Under the pieces are notes generated by a model. The model made no database searches. It was not told the origin of the DNA and saw only the letters and a program-made list of their open reading frames with translations. Below, in pieces: positions 17,368 through 27,892 of a stretch of 64,000 bases of DNA; the stretch's first letter is position 1; each line of letters begins with the position of its first letter. The position numbers were made by a program, and so were the translations under genes. Origin of the DNA: Nitrospira sp. (GTDB taxonomy: Bacteria; Nitrospirota; Nitrospiria; Nitrospirales; Nitrospiraceae); the NCBI GenBank assembly GCA_016873395.1, contig VGXG01000005.1, positions 1 to 64,000 on the forward strand, written 5' to 3'.

Positions 17368-19794
17368 TCAGACCTCTGCCATCGCCTCTTCTTCCACGAA
17401 GGAAGGCAGGTCGTCTCTCAAGACTACTTTGATCTTGCGGGTGTCTTTGAACCGGCCCTTGATCAATTCTTCCGAAAGCGGATCGCCGATGCTCTTCTGG
17501 ATGGAACGGCGCATCGGTCGGGCACCGTATAACGGCTGATACCCTTCCTTGATCAGCCATTGCTTGACATCATCGCCGATTTCAAGCTGCACGCCGCGTT
17601 CGAGCAGGCGCGCATTCAGCTCCTTGATCAGGATATCCACGATGCTGTTCAGGTGCTCCTTCTCCAATTGGTGGAAGACCACCACTTCGTCGATCCGGTT
17701 CAGGAACTCCGGGCTGAAAGCCCGCCGCAGTTCCGCCAGAACCTCGTCTTTGATGCGCCGGTTCTGCTCCGCCTCCGCTCGCTGGAACCCGAGCGAGACG
17801 CCCTTTTGGATGAGCTTCGTGCCCAGGTTGGAAGTCATGATCACGACCGTGTTCTTGAAGTCAACCTTGCGACCCAGGCTGTCGGTCAGCACTCCGTCGT
17901 CCAGGACCTGCAACATCACGTTGAAGATGTCCGGGTGCGCTTTCTCGATCTCGTCGAACAATACGACCGAGTAAGGACGCCGACGGACTTTTTCGGTCAG
18001 CTGGCCTCCTTCTTCATAGCCGACGTAGCCGGGAGGCGCGCCGAACAGGCGTGAGCTGGTGAACTTCTCTTGGTACTCCGACATGTCGATGCGGATCAGG
18101 GCGTCTTCGGAGTTGAATAGGAACTCCGCCAGGGCCCTGGCCAGCTCCGTTTTCCCCACCCCGGTCGGTCCGAGGAAGATGAAGGACCCGATCGGTTTCT
18201 TGGCCTCCTTGAGACCGGCCCGCGAGCGACGGATGGCGCGGCAGACGGCCGAGATGGCCTCCTCTTGCCCCACAATCCGCCGGTGGAGGTACTCCTCCAT
18301 ATGGAGGAGCTTGCTCGACTCTTCTTCCTCGAGCTTGAAGAGGGGGATGCCTGTCATCTTCGAAACCACATACGCCACGTCTTCCTTCGTGATTACCGGC
18401 TTGTTCTTTTCCTGATTCTTCTTCCACTCTCGCTTGGATTCGTCCAAGAGCTTGCGGAGGCGCTCCTCTTCCTCGCGGAACTTGACGGCTTCCTCAAAGT
18501 TCTGCAGCGAGATGGCGAGTTCCTTGTCGCGGGAGATTTTCTTGAGTTCCTGCTCCAGCGCTTTGAGCTCTCCCGGCAGGGCGTAGGTTTGCAGCTTGGC
18601 GCGCGAGCCGGTTTCATCGATCAGATCGATGGCCTTGTCCGGCAGGAACCGGTCGGTGATGTACCGGTCCGACAGCTTGACCGCCTCCGATATGGCTTCT
18701 TCGGTGATCTCGACTCCATGGTGTTCTTCATACCGGTCTCGGAGTCCTTGGATGATGCGCACCGTCTCCTCGATGTTGGGCGGCTGAACGTAAATCGGCT
18801 GGAACCGCCGCTTCAACGCACCGTCCTTCTCGATGTGCTTCCTATACTCATCCAATGTGGTGGCGCCGATGCACTGAATCTCCCCGCGGGAGAGGGCCGG
18901 TTTGAGCATGTTCGACGCGTCGATCGACCCTTCCGCTGCGCCAGCTCCCACGAGCGTGTGCAACTCGTCGATAAAGATGATGACGTTGCCCGCTTGCACG
19001 ATTTCTTTCATGACAACTTTCAGCCGCTCCTCAAACTGGCCACGGTACTTGGTTCCGGCCACGAGCGAGCCCAGGTCCAGCGCGATGACCCGGCGCGACA
19101 AGAGATTGTCCGGCACCTCCGACATCACGATGCGCTGGGCCAGTCCCTCGACGATCGCCGTCTTTCCGACGCCGGATTCACCGATGAGGACCGGGTTGTT
19201 CTTCGTCCGGCGGCTGAGGATCTGCAGGACGCGCTCGATCTCGTCGGACCGGCCGATCACCGGGTCCAGCTGGCCGTCCTGCGCCAACTGCGTCAGGTCG
19301 CGGCCGAACTCGTCGAGGGCCGGCGTATTGCTCTTGCGGTCCCGTTCACGCGGGGCGGACTTGCGCAGGAATGTCACGGTCAGTTGACGGGCGGTCAAGA
19401 GATTGGCGCCGAGGCTCCGGAGGATCTTGCCCCCGATGCCCTCTTCTTCCCGCAGGAGCCCGAGCAGCAGATGTTCGCTTCCGATGTGGTTGTGGCCGAG
19501 CAAGCGCGCTTCTTCCACGCCATACTCGATCACCTTCTTGACGCGTGGGCTGAAGGGAATCTCCCCGAAGGTCATCGTGGTGCCGCCGCCAGGCAGGTTC
19601 CGCTCGATCTCAAGGCGGATCTGTTCGGTGGACAATCCCATCTTCTTGATGATCATGAGGGCGATCCCGTCCGATTCGCGGAGAATGGCCAGCACGAGAT
19701 GTTCCGTGCCCAGATAATCGTTCTGGTGACGCTCGGCCTCTTCCCTGGCCAGGATGATGATCTTGCGACCCTTATCCGTGAATCGTTCGAACAT
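17368..19794 (-). CDS. clpC: Clp protease ATPase ClpC
   Basis: AAA+ unfoldase that feeds ClpP. It has 808 residues: two N-terminal Clp repeats (1-145), AAA-1 with Walker A GESGVGKT, a middle coiled-coil with '[12 protein letters not shown]' (the UVR-like segment that marks ClpC rather than ClpA), and AAA-2 with GPTGVGKT and '[15 protein letters not shown]'. The start '[11 protein letters not shown]' is the ClpC norm and is preceded by AGGAGGAAGG. An ATG 50 codons upstream is not family sequence. The gene heads the minus-strand series and has its own strong promoter. No CtsR or McsAB genes accompany it here. Confidence 0.96.
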   Translation of the reverse strand: MFERFTDKGRKIIILAREEAERHQNDYLGTEHLVLAILRESDGIALMIIKKMGLSTEQIRLEIERNLPGGGTTMTFGEIPFSPRVKKVIEYGVEEARLLGHNHIGSEHLLLGLLREEEGIGGKILRSLGANLLTARQLTVTFLRKSAPRERDRKSNTPALDEFGRDLTQLAQDGQLDPVIGRSDEIERVLQILSRRTKNNPVLIGESGVGKTAIVEGLAQRIVMSEVPDNLLSRRVIALDLGSLVAGTKYRGQFEERLKVVMKEIVQAGNVIIFIDELHTLVGAGAAEGSIDASNMLKPALSRGEIQCIGATTLDEYRKHIEKDGALKRRFQPIYVQPPNIEETVRIIQGLRDRYEEHHGVEITEEAISEAVKLSDRYITDRFLPDKAIDLIDETGSRAKLQTYALPGELKALEQELKKISRDKELAISLQNFEEAVKFREEEERLRKLLDESKREWKKNQEKNKPVITKEDVAYVVSKMTGIPLFKLEEEESSKLLHMEEYLHRRIVGQEEAISAVCRAIRRSRAGLKEAKKPIGSFIFLGPTGVGKTELARALAEFLFNSEDALIRIDMSEYQEKFTSSRLFGAPPGYVGYEEGGQLTEKVRRRPYSVVLFDEIEKAHPDIFNVMLQVLDDGVLTDSLGRKVDFKNTVVIMTSNLGTKLIQKGVSLGFQRAEAEQNRRIKDEVLAELRRAFSPEFLNRIDEVVVFHQLEKEHLNSIVDILIKELNARLLERGVQLEIGDDVKQWLIKEGYQPLYGARPMRRSIQKSIGDPLSEELIKGRFKDTRKIKVVLRDDLPSFVEEEAMAEV

Positions 19795-19861
19795 CCTTCC
19801 TCCTTTGGTTCGCCGTCCGATACGCCTGCGAAGAGCGAGAACTTCCTGAAAATCTGTCGTA

Positions 19862-19890
19862 ATTCTATCGGGGTGACTGTGTTCTGTCAA
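19862..19890 (-). promoter_or_regulatory. Strong sigma-70-type promoter of clpC
   Basis: On the minus strand TTGACA (19885-19890), exactly 17 bp, then TAGAAT (19862-19867). Transcription would begin near 19855, giving a leader of about 60 nt. This is the best promoter match in the window. No CIRCE-like inverted repeat was seen beside it. Confidence 0.75.
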
Positions 19891-19990
19891 GCCCCGGCGA
19901 TGTGGGAACATTCGTCGAACGAAACGCTTCAGCCGTTCCCGCATTTGTAATCGCTGTCCTGCTCAGTTGAAAGTTGTTGACAGCGATTCG

Positions 19991-20020
19991 TTGACAACAA
20001 CGCGGGCCTCTCGCTACAAT
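19991..20020 (+). promoter_or_regulatory. Promoter of nadK
   Basis: TTGACA (19991-19996), 18 bp, TACAAT (20015-20020). A second TTGACA lies 14 bp upstream (19977-19982). It is divergent from the clpC promoter, with about 100 bp between the -35 boxes. Confidence 0.65.
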
Positions 20021-20103
20021 TCAACCCCACTTTCATCCGTGTCTCTCCTCTGCTTCCGTCCTTCAGCATTCGCGCAGACATGGGACCCAGAGAACAGACA
20101 GCC

Positions 20104-20958
20104 ATGAAGACCATCGGCCTCCTGACCAAGCCCAAATTCCCCGATGTGACGCACATCCTCAAAGACCTCGTCGCCTGGCTGCGAGAGCGTCAGAGGGAGG
20201 TCGTCTTCGACGGAAAGACCGCTGCGCTGCTGGGCGAGCAGACCGCTCACAAGAAAACCGAGATCGCAACCCTCGCCGACATGGTCATCGTGCTGGGTGG
20301 AGATGGGACCATGCTCAATGCCGCCCGGCTCGTGGAAGAACGAGGCGTGCCTATCCTCGGCGTCAACATGGGGGGACTCGGGTTTCTGACCGAGGTGAGC
20401 CTCGACCGCCTCTACCCGGCGCTGGAGAAAGTCTTCGCGCAGGAGTTTCTCCTGGACGAACGGTTGATGCTCCGTGCCCAGATCCACCGCCACGGGGAAC
20501 ATGTGGCGCAGGCCACCGTGCTGAACGATGTGGTCGTGAGCAAGGGGACACTCTCACGGATGGTGGAGATCCAAATCTCGATCGACGGGAAATTCGTGAC
20601 CATTTTACGGGGGGATGGGCTGATCGTCTCCACCCCCACCGGTTCCACGGCCTACTCGCTGTCGGCCGGCGGGCCGATCATCGCACCCTCCATCCAGGCT
20701 CTCATCCTCACGCCGATCAGCCCGCACACGCTGACTCACCGGCCGCTGCTCATTCCGAGCAGTGCGGCACTGGAGGTCACGTTGACGAGTCAGGACGAGG
20801 GAGCCATGACCACCTTCGACGGACAGGTCGGCATCGCCATGACTCAGGGCGATACGGTCGTGGTCAATGCCTCGCCCCATCGGACCCGGCTCATTCGGTT
20901 CCCGGACCACACGTACTACGATGTGATCAGAAGAAAATTGAAGTGGGGAGAAGGTTAG
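20104..20958 (+). CDS. nadK: NAD kinase
   Basis: Phosphorylates NAD to NADP. It has 284 residues. Signature GGDGTML at about residue 64, 'GVNMGGLGFLTE', 'LNDVVVSKG' and 'SLSAGGPIIAP' follow the family order. The ATG giving 'MKTIGLLTKP' was chosen over one 8 codons upstream because it fits the family N-terminus; neither has a strong Shine-Dalgarno. The TAG stop codon is supplied by the first bases of the inverted-repeat element that follows, so the last residues ('KWGEG') could have been altered by its insertion. Confidence 0.95.
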   Translation: MKTIGLLTKPKFPDVTHILKDLVAWLRERQREVVFDGKTAALLGEQTAHKKTEIATLADMVIVLGGDGTMLNAARLVEERGVPILGVNMGGLGFLTEVSLDRLYPALEKVFAQEFLLDERLMLRAQIHRHGEHVAQATVLNDVVVSKGTLSRMVEIQISIDGKFVTILRGDGLIVSTPTGSTAYSLSAGGPIIAPSIQALILTPISPHTLTHRPLLIPSSAALEVTLTSQDEGAMTTFDGQVGIAMTQGDTVVVNASPHRTRLIRFPDHTYYDVIRRKLKWGEG

Positions 20959-21170
20959 CCCGCATTATTCATGAACGCTTCTACTGCAATCGTGGATTCG
21001 CTGCTGCGACGAACCTGCACGCGGTTGCCTCAGCGTGCAGGCGGGCGGGCTCACCGCTCAGTCCCTCAACGTCCTGTTCAAGGACGCCTCGGTCCCTCGC
21101 GGCTCCTCGCACCCGTCTCGCCACGCGACTGCACGATTTCGTGACGAACCGCCATGAATAATGCGGGCTA
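20956..21170. mobile_element. 215-bp MITE-like element with 18-bp perfect inverted ends
   Basis: The ends are TAGCCCGCATTATTCATG (20956-20973) and its exact complement (21153-21170). Read as GCCCGC...GCGGGC flanked by TA on both sides, it matches the TA duplication expected of Tc1/mariner-IS630-type insertions. Inside are a perfect 9-bp hairpin CCTGCACGC/GCGTGCAGG and a 6-bp hairpin CGTCCT/AGGACG. There is no coding sequence. Both neighbouring convergent genes stop in its TAG ends, and it may act as a two-way terminator. Confidence 0.75.
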
Positions 21171-22556
21171 GCGGCCGGCGGACACTGTTGTCCCTTCCCG
21201 CCGCCGGATCTGGGCCAGCATTTCTTGGTTGGAGTGAAATTTGAACTCACCGATGCAGTCGTGAGAACCGCCGTGCTCTTTCTCCGCCTTCTCAAGCAGG
21301 CGCAGTGCGGCGGCATCGGTCGTCTGCACCTTCCGCTTCTCGAACAGACCCCGAAGCAGGCGTAGGGTTCCCTTGATCGTGCTGCGGTCGCAGGGTTGTC
21401 GGGTCTCCAAATAACGGCTCACGACCTCGGCGCACCACTCCCCATCCCGCTTGGCCACCCCGACCAGTCCTTCACTGGCCTTCCTGGCCCAGCCGGTCAA
21501 AAAGACTCCCGGAATGACGGTGCCGGAGGCCTCGTCAAAGGCCTGAAAAAGCGCGTCGTCCGGCTCATTATTGGTCTTGTGAGGACTGGTGAGGAAAATA
21601 CCGTTCTTGTACGGCAGGCCGACCGTCTCGTCCACACGGTCCCCCACGGCAAAGACCACGCTGTCGCAGGGGAACTCATAATACTGTTTGAGGCCGACCG
21701 CGGCGGTGTCCTGCCCCTTGGGTTCCAGCTTGGTTTCCTCCATTTCAAGGGCGCGGACCCGATGCTGCCCGTCCGTCAGCACGCGACGCGGAGAGGCCAG
21801 AAACCGGAAGCCCATTTTGGAAGGGGTCTTCAGCGGTTCGCATTTTGTGAACTCGTCCGTCATGCACTTGAAAATCTCATCCGGGTTCTGTCCAACCGCT
21901 TCCAGGCGAGGACGGACGCGGGCGAACTCCTTGGCGAGGGCTTCCTGATCGATGCAGGAACAGACGGCGCGGATTTCCTTGGGGTTGTACTTCCGTTCCA
22001 GCGGCCCTCGCCTGGCGATCGCCGTCACCTGCTCGACTTGCTTGTACCGAACCAGCCAATGAGCGATATCCACCATCACGTCGCCGACCCCGATAACGGC
22101 GACCCGACGACCCATCTCAAAGGGACGTTCCGCAAAACCGGGCAGTCGGTTGAAGTGGTAGACCACATCCTTGGCATGATAGACCCCGATGGCCGAATCC
22201 CCTTCCACCCCGATCGTCTTGGTGCCTTGGGCTCCAGTCGCAAAGACCAGGGCGCTGACTCCGAGGTTCCGCAGGTCCTCGACGGTCAGGTCCTTGCCGT
22301 TCCCCACTGAGACGTTGCCGAAATAATGGACGTTGGGCCGCTCCAGGATCTCCCAGTAGGTCTTCTGGAGCCCGCCCCGAAGCTTGAGCTTGTTCGGAAA
22401 GATCCCATACTCAGCCAGTCCCCCGAATTTGACATCGCGATTCAGGATCACCACCTCGTGCCCGGCTTTGGCCATTTGGTTGGCCAAGGACATGCCGGCC
22501 GGGCCTGCCCCGATGACAATAATGAGATGAGTTCGCTGATTGTCAGATGTCGCCAT
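21168..22556 (-). CDS. FAD-dependent ferredoxin-NADP reductase-like oxidoreductase
   Basis: 462-residue flavoprotein of the adrenodoxin-reductase/FprA and glutamate-synthase-small-subunit fold. FAD motif GAGPAGMS at about residue 17, then 'FGGLAEYGIFPNK', an NADP motif GVGDVMVD at about residue 155, and a C-terminal 'GWARKASEGLVGVAKRDG' that resembles the FprA segment closing on the flavin. No iron-sulfur cluster cysteines precede the FAD domain, so it is not a GltD. It probably moves electrons between NADPH and ferredoxin, which would suit an autotroph using ferredoxin-dependent carboxylases; that role is inferred. AAGGATAGGCGGC precedes the ATG. Its stop lies in the MITE end. Confidence 0.82.
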   Translation of the reverse strand: MATSDNQRTHLIIVIGAGPAGMSLANQMAKAGHEVVILNRDVKFGGLAEYGIFPNKLKLRGGLQKTYWEILERPNVHYFGNVSVGNGKDLTVEDLRNLGVSALVFATGAQGTKTIGVEGDSAIGVYHAKDVVYHFNRLPGFAERPFEMGRRVAVIGVGDVMVDIAHWLVRYKQVEQVTAIARRGPLERKYNPKEIRAVCSCIDQEALAKEFARVRPRLEAVGQNPDEIFKCMTDEFTKCEPLKTPSKMGFRFLASPRRVLTDGQHRVRALEMEETKLEPKGQDTAAVGLKQYYEFPCDSVVFAVGDRVDETVGLPYKNGIFLTSPHKTNNEPDDALFQAFDEASGTVIPGVFLTGWARKASEGLVGVAKRDGEWCAEVVSRYLETRQPCDRSTIKGTLRLLRGLFEKRKVQTTDAAALRLLEKAEKEHGGSHDCIGEFKFHSNQEMLAQIRRREGTTVSAGR

Positions 22557-22655
22557 GCCGCCTATCCTTAAGATATGGTTTCCACAGAAGTCAGTTTGAA
22601 TGTAAAAAGTTCCGGGAATCTAGCACAGGGGCCGGAGAATTGTCAAAATCATCGC

Positions 22656-24104
<1,449 letters not shown>

Positions 24105-24163
24105 AGGTCCTTTCTCGAGAAAGGTAGTCCTGCGATGCGCCATCGCGCGCACCGAGTCGAAGC

Positions 24164-24481
24164 TCATCTCCGTTTGGACTTCTTGCCCCAGAGCTCCTGC
24201 AGCAGGTCTCGCCACTCGCCTCGGGAGACAGCCGGCATCGTCGTGACTTTGATGTGCCCCATCGCCGAGTTCAGCACGGCTGCTTTCATGGCCGCGCGAT
24301 TGCTCGGAAATTCCAGGATGGCCACCACGTCATACTCTCCCAGACAGTAATAGGCGTCCAGCAACTGCCCGCCCAGGGACTCGACGTTGCGCTGGACTGC
24401 TGCCGAGCGAGTCATGCCCTGCTGTTTCATCGTGGCGATTCCCTGCTCGGTGAATTTAACGAGACTCACATAGACAGGCAT
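24164..24481 (-). CDS. GYD domain protein
   Basis: 105 residues. 'MPVYVSLVKFTEQGI' and 'YYCLGEYDVVAILEFPSNRAA' are characteristic of the GYD family, a small ferredoxin-like-fold domain of unknown biochemical role. GGAGGGC lies upstream of the ATG. It is 59 bp upstream of fumC on the same strand and may share its transcript. The C-terminus is Lys/Arg-rich. Confidence 0.85.
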   Translation of the reverse strand: MPVYVSLVKFTEQGIATMKQQGMTRSAAVQRNVESLGGQLLDAYYCLGEYDVVAILEFPSNRAAMKAAVLNSAMGHIKVTTMPAVSRGEWRDLLQELWGKKSKRR

Positions 24482-24519
24482 AGGGCCCTCCTTTCTGACA
24501 TGCGGAACACTGAAGTGGA

Positions 24520-24620
24520 ATTTATTGATTGTCTGATTTGTTGATCTATCGATTGTCCGGACATTCAGCTAATCACCAAATCACTCAATCGCTCAATTCC
24601 CCCGTCCATCGCTCCGCGTT
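24520..24620. repeat. Degenerate short tandem repeat tract
   Basis: A run of tgattgt/tgatttg/tgatcta units is followed by their complement-like aatcacc/aatcact/caatcgct units. It lies in the 267-bp gap between the divergent GYD and 89-residue genes and can fold back on itself. Confidence 0.6.
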
Positions 24621-24713
24621 CATTCTTCATCGTGGTCAGGTGCCGCTGGCCGGGCATCTTAATCCATCGTCTCGAGGGGCACAAGAGTCTTCTTGTCGTG
24701 CACTGATGAACCA

Positions 24714-24742
24714 TTGACAGAGCCGTACGAAGGCCCTATCGT
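24714..24742 (+). promoter_or_regulatory. Promoter giving a probable leaderless transcript
   Basis: TTGACA (24714-24719), 17 bp, TATCGT (24737-24742), then six bases and the ATG of the next gene. Transcription should begin at or beside the A of ATG. No Shine-Dalgarno lies before the ATG. Confidence 0.55.
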
Positions 24743-24748
24743 GCCTGC

Positions 24749-25018
24749 ATGACGGACCCGCGTATCAGACGACGCGACGGCACCGTTCGCACGGGCAACG
24801 TGCTGGTCGAGGCCTATGCCGGGTATAAGGGCGAGGAGACCCCGCGCGCCTTCACCCGGGACGGCATGCGGCACGAGGTGCAGGAGATCGTCGCCCGCTG
24901 GTATACCGACCGGCATGCGTGCTTCAAGCTGCGCGCGAGCGACGGCCAGCGGTACGTGCTGCGTTATGATCTGGACGAACTGGTATGGGAATTGGTGATG
25001 AAAGAGGACCCAGCATAA
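24749..25018 (+). CDS. Small hypothetical protein, 89 aa
   Basis: I do not recognise the family. The product is soluble and strongly charged, with 'YAGYKGEETPRAF' early and 'CFKLRASDGQRYVLRYDLDELVWEL' at the end, which reads like a small beta-rich fold. There is no signal peptide. It lies 18 bp before an exported FKBP isomerase on the same strand and probably shares its message. It has no ribosome-binding site; the upstream promoter is placed for leaderless initiation. Confidence 0.75.
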   Translation: MTDPRIRRRDGTVRTGNVLVEAYAGYKGEETPRAFTRDGMRHEVQEIVARWYTDRHACFKLRASDGQRYVLRYDLDELVWELVMKEDPA

Positions 25019-25036
25019 GCTGGAAAGGGACATCCG

Positions 25037-25537
25037 ATGAAGCATCCATGGTCAACCATCGGCATCGTGGCCCTCGTGTGGGCCGGTCTGAGCGCGACCG
25101 GGACGGCAGCAAGCGGCGCGGAAGGCGACCTGAAAGTGGCGGACGGCAAGAAGGTGACGATCGAGTACACGTTGACTCTGTCCGACCAGACTATCGTGGA
25201 CGGCAATGTCGGGAAGACCCCCTTTACCTATACCCAAGGACAACCGGAGATTCTCCAAAGCCTTCAGAAGGCCTTGGTCGGTCTGAAGGCCGGTCAGCGG
25301 AAGAAAGTGGAGCTGCTCGCGGAGCAGGCCTACGGCCTCTACGACAAGAAGGCGACGATGACGATCGAGCGCAGCAAGGTGCCGGCCGAGACAAAGGTGG
25401 GGTCGTTGCTGCGTTCCCCGGACGGCCGGGCGGTCCGGGTGCTGGAAGTGACGGACAAGTCCGTCGTGCTGGACATGAATCACCCGCTCGCCGGCAAGAA
25501 CGTCACCTTCGACGTAAAGGTCCTCAAAGTCGAATGA
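25037..25537 (+). CDS. Exported SlyD-type FKBP peptidyl-prolyl isomerase
   Basis: 166 residues. A signal peptide ending near 'TAASGAEG' precedes an FKBP domain: 'VTIEYTLTLSDQTIVDGN', 'QGQPEILQSLQKALVGLKAGQRKKVELLAEQAYGLYD', then the insert-in-flap segment and C-terminal 'HPLAGKNVTFDVKVLKVE', all typical of SlyD. It lacks the His-rich metal-binding tail. It should act on proline bonds in the periplasm. AAAGGGAC precedes the ATG. The TGA abuts the gltA stop in the palindrome TGATCA. Confidence 0.9.
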   Translation: MKHPWSTIGIVALVWAGLSATGTAASGAEGDLKVADGKKVTIEYTLTLSDQTIVDGNVGKTPFTYTQGQPEILQSLQKALVGLKAGQRKKVELLAEQAYGLYDKKATMTIERSKVPAETKVGSLLRSPDGRAVRVLEVTDKSVVLDMNHPLAGKNVTFDVKVLKVE

Positions 25538-26671
25538 TCATCGTTTCTCGATCGGCACGTACGGGCGGTTGTGCGCCCCTTCGTAAATCTGATCCGGACG
25601 GAACAGCTTGTTCTCCCTGAGTTGCTCGAACCAATGGGCCAGCCAGCCGGCCACCCGCGCCATGGCAAAGATCGGGGTAAAGAAATCCGGATCGAGCCCC
25701 ATCCTGTCGTAGACGATCCCGGAATAGAAGTCCACGTTCGGGTAGATCTTCTTCGTGCCCAGGAGCTCTGCTGAGACCCGCTCGACTTCAAGGGCGACCT
25801 CGTAGAGGGGCGAAGCCCCGCATTTTTTGAACAACCGCTCACAGATCTGCTGGAGGATCGTGGCACGCGGGTCTTTCACCTTATAGACCCGGTGCCCGAA
25901 CCCCATGATCTTCTGCTTGCGTTGCAGCTTCTCCTCGAGGTAAGGCCGGACGCGGGCCGGCGAGCCGATCTCCTTGAGCATCGCCACCACTTCCTCGTTG
26001 GCTCCTCCATGGAGCGGGCCTTTCAAGGTGCCGATCGAGGAAGCCACAACCGTATAGGGATCGGCCAGCGTGGACGCGGTCACGAGCCCCGTAAAGGTGG
26101 AGGCATTCATCGTATGCTCCGCATGGAGGACCAGGCAGGTGTCCAGTGTGTCGGCCAGGATCGTGGCCGGAACCGTGTCAGAGAGCATGTAGAGGAAGTT
26201 TTCGCAGAAATTCAAGTCGTCCCTTGGCGGAATCTGCTCGTCCCCCCGGCGGAGCCTCGCGTAGGCTGCCACGATGGTGGGCAGCTTGGCGATCAACCGC
26301 ACGGCTGACCAGTAGTTGTTCGTCTGGTCTGTGACGTTCCGCCCCGGATAGAACATGCCCAACGCCGCGACGGAAGCCTGGAGCGCATCCATCGGGTGTC
26401 CCTGCTCCGGCAAGCATTTGATCAGGTCCACGATGCGATACTTGATCCGGCGATGGCGGGTGATGTCGATGACGAACTGCGTCAGTTCCGGCTTGCTCGG
26501 CAGGCGGCCGAGCAGCAAGAGGTAGGCTGTTTCGAGAAATGAGGACTGGGCGCAGAGGTCCTCGATCCGGATGCCCCGGTATTCCAGCACGCCCCGTTCG
26601 CCGTCCACATCGCTGACCGCGGACTTGGCCGCTGGCACTCCCGCCAGGCCCGGCATAAAATCATGCGGCAT
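25538..26671 (-). CDS. gltA: Citrate synthase
   Basis: Condenses oxaloacetate and acetyl-CoA. It has 377 residues, the short form seen in Gram-positive bacteria and many deep-branching lineages. Catalytic segments: 'VLHAEHTMNASTF' (first His), 'PLHGGANEEV', and 'IMGFGHRVYKVKDPRA' (second His), then 'NVDFYSGIVYDRMGLDPDFFTPIFAMARVAGW' with the Asp. AGGAG precedes the ATG. In an organism running the reverse TCA cycle it may work in the oxidative direction or be reversible; the sequence does not decide this. Confidence 0.95.
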   Translation of the reverse strand: MPHDFMPGLAGVPAAKSAVSDVDGERGVLEYRGIRIEDLCAQSSFLETAYLLLLGRLPSKPELTQFVIDITRHRRIKYRIVDLIKCLPEQGHPMDALQASVAALGMFYPGRNVTDQTNNYWSAVRLIAKLPTIVAAYARLRRGDEQIPPRDDLNFCENFLYMLSDTVPATILADTLDTCLVLHAEHTMNASTFTGLVTASTLADPYTVVASSIGTLKGPLHGGANEEVVAMLKEIGSPARVRPYLEEKLQRKQKIMGFGHRVYKVKDPRATILQQICERLFKKCGASPLYEVALEVERVSAELLGTKKIYPNVDFYSGIVYDRMGLDPDFFTPIFAMARVAGWLAHWFEQLRENKLFRPDQIYEGAHNRPYVPIEKR

Positions 26672-26689
26672 CTCTTAAACTCCTTCGTG

Positions 26690-26780
26690 ACAGGTGACAA
26701 GTGACACGTGACGGACCATGCTCTTCCCGGAAGTTTCTTTCCCAACGCTCGTCACTCGTGACACGTCACCCGTCACGGCT
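26690..26780. repeat. gtgacaagtgaca-type degenerate repeats
   Basis: Repeated gtgaca/gtgacg units face cgtcact/cgtcacc units between gltA and the aldo/keto reductase gene. The two halves form an imperfect inverted repeat. Confidence 0.6.
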
Positions 26781-26782
26781 TC

Positions 26783-27769
26783 TTACGGTGGGGCCATGAA
26801 CTCCGGGCCGAGAGGAACCTGGATCGTCTCATCCACAATCCGGCCGATCTCCTCCTGATCGGCGGCCGACAAACTCCACCCGGCCCCTCCCGCGTTTTCT
26901 TGGATCTGGCCGGGCCGCCGCGCCCCGCAGAGCGCCACCGTCACACCTGGCTGATCCAGACACCAGCGGATCGCCAATTGGCTGACCGTCTTCCGATGTC
27001 GTTGCGCGATCGGCTTCAAACGATCGACGCACGCCGCGTAGGCACGAAGCCGGTCCCCCTGGAACTTGGGGTCCATGGCCCGGATATCGCCTGAGCCAAA
27101 GGTTTCATCTCCTCGGTACTTGCCGGAGAGGAGCCCTCGGCAGAGGGGGCCATAGATGAGCGTGCCGATGCCACGATCCCGGCAAAACCACAGCAGCCCC
27201 TCCTGTTCGATCCCGCGCTCGAACAGATTATACGGCGGCTGCAATACCTGCACCGGCCCCACCTTCAGACACCGTTCCATCTGCGCCTGGTTGAAGTTGC
27301 TCACTCCGATGAACCGAATCTTGCCCTGCCGCTGCATGTGTAGAAGGGCTTCCATCGATTCTTCGAAGGGCGTGCCTGGATCGGGCCAATGGACCTGATA
27401 GATATCGATGACGTCCGTGCGGAGCCGCGAGAGACTCTCTTCCACCTCCCGCGCGATGCGGGATGGAGCGGCATTGCGCCAGACTTCGGTCTTCTCTTTA
27501 TTCCATTCCAACCCGACCTTGGTGGCCAGAATCAGTTTGTCACGCTGGCCCGATTCAGCCACCGCCCTGCCGACGAGTTCTTCCGACCGCCCATGACCGT
27601 AGACCGGCGCCGTATCGATGAGGTTGATACCCAGGTCGATCGCCCTCCGGATCGTGGCGAGCGAGTCGCGATCCTCGGCTCCGCCCCACATCCAACCTCC
27701 TAGAACCCAGGTGCCGAGACCGATAACGGAGACTGTGACTCCTGTGTGACCCAGTTCCCGGAATTCCAT
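26783..27769 (-). CDS. Aldo/keto reductase
   Basis: NADPH-dependent carbonyl reductase fold, 328 residues. Catalytic tetrad visible: Asp in 'LIDTAPVYG' with Tyr, Lys in 'ATKVG' and His in 'QVHWPDPG'. 'MEFRELGHTGVTVSVIGLGTW' is the usual AKR N-terminus and set the start; ATGs and a GTG slightly upstream exist but none has well-spaced Shine-Dalgarno. The substrate is unknown; the family includes L-glyceraldehyde-3-phosphate reductase-like enzymes. A promoter lies 46 bp upstream and faces a second one for the plus-strand small genes. Confidence 0.9.
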   Translation of the reverse strand: MEFRELGHTGVTVSVIGLGTWVLGGWMWGGAEDRDSLATIRRAIDLGINLIDTAPVYGHGRSEELVGRAVAESGQRDKLILATKVGLEWNKEKTEVWRNAAPSRIAREVEESLSRLRTDVIDIYQVHWPDPGTPFEESMEALLHMQRQGKIRFIGVSNFNQAQMERCLKVGPVQVLQPPYNLFERGIEQEGLLWFCRDRGIGTLIYGPLCRGLLSGKYRGDETFGSGDIRAMDPKFQGDRLRAYAACVDRLKPIAQRHRKTVSQLAIRWCLDQPGVTVALCGARRPGQIQENAGGAGWSLSAADQEEIGRIVDETIQVPLGPEFMAPP

Positions 27770-27814
27770 CGAGATCACGCGATGAGCGATCATCTCCCCA
27801 AGGCATCGGCCAGG

Positions 27815-27844
27815 ATCATAGGAGCTTCAAATCATGCGAGTCAA
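27815..27844 (-). promoter_or_regulatory. Promoter of the aldo/keto reductase gene
   Basis: On the minus strand TTGACT (27839-27844), 18 bp, TATGAT (27815-27820). The start point would be near 27808, giving a leader of about 40 nt. Confidence 0.55.
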
Positions 27845-27857
27845 GGAAGGCGGCGAC

Positions 27858-27886
27858 TTGAAATCAGTCAATGCACTTGGCATACT
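27858..27886 (+). promoter_or_regulatory. Promoter giving a probable leaderless transcript
   Basis: TTGAAA (27858-27863), 17 bp, CATACT (27881-27886), six bases, then ATG. The spacing to the ATG is identical to that of the promoters at 24714 and 49252, and again there is no Shine-Dalgarno. Confidence 0.5.
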
Positions 27887-27892
27887 GATTCC

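Noticed and set aside
18265-19950. 561-codon open frame on the plus strand opposite clpC
   Set aside because: Its product has no recognisable motif and mirrors the codon positions of ClpC; long antisense frames are expected in GC-rich genes.
24529-24717. 62-codon frame in the gap after the GYD gene
   Set aside because: It consists largely of repeat-encoded residues and has no ribosome-binding site.
24520-26780. Repeat tracts as a CRISPR array
   Set aside because: Units are 7-8 bases, degenerate and without unique spacers; no cas gene is present.
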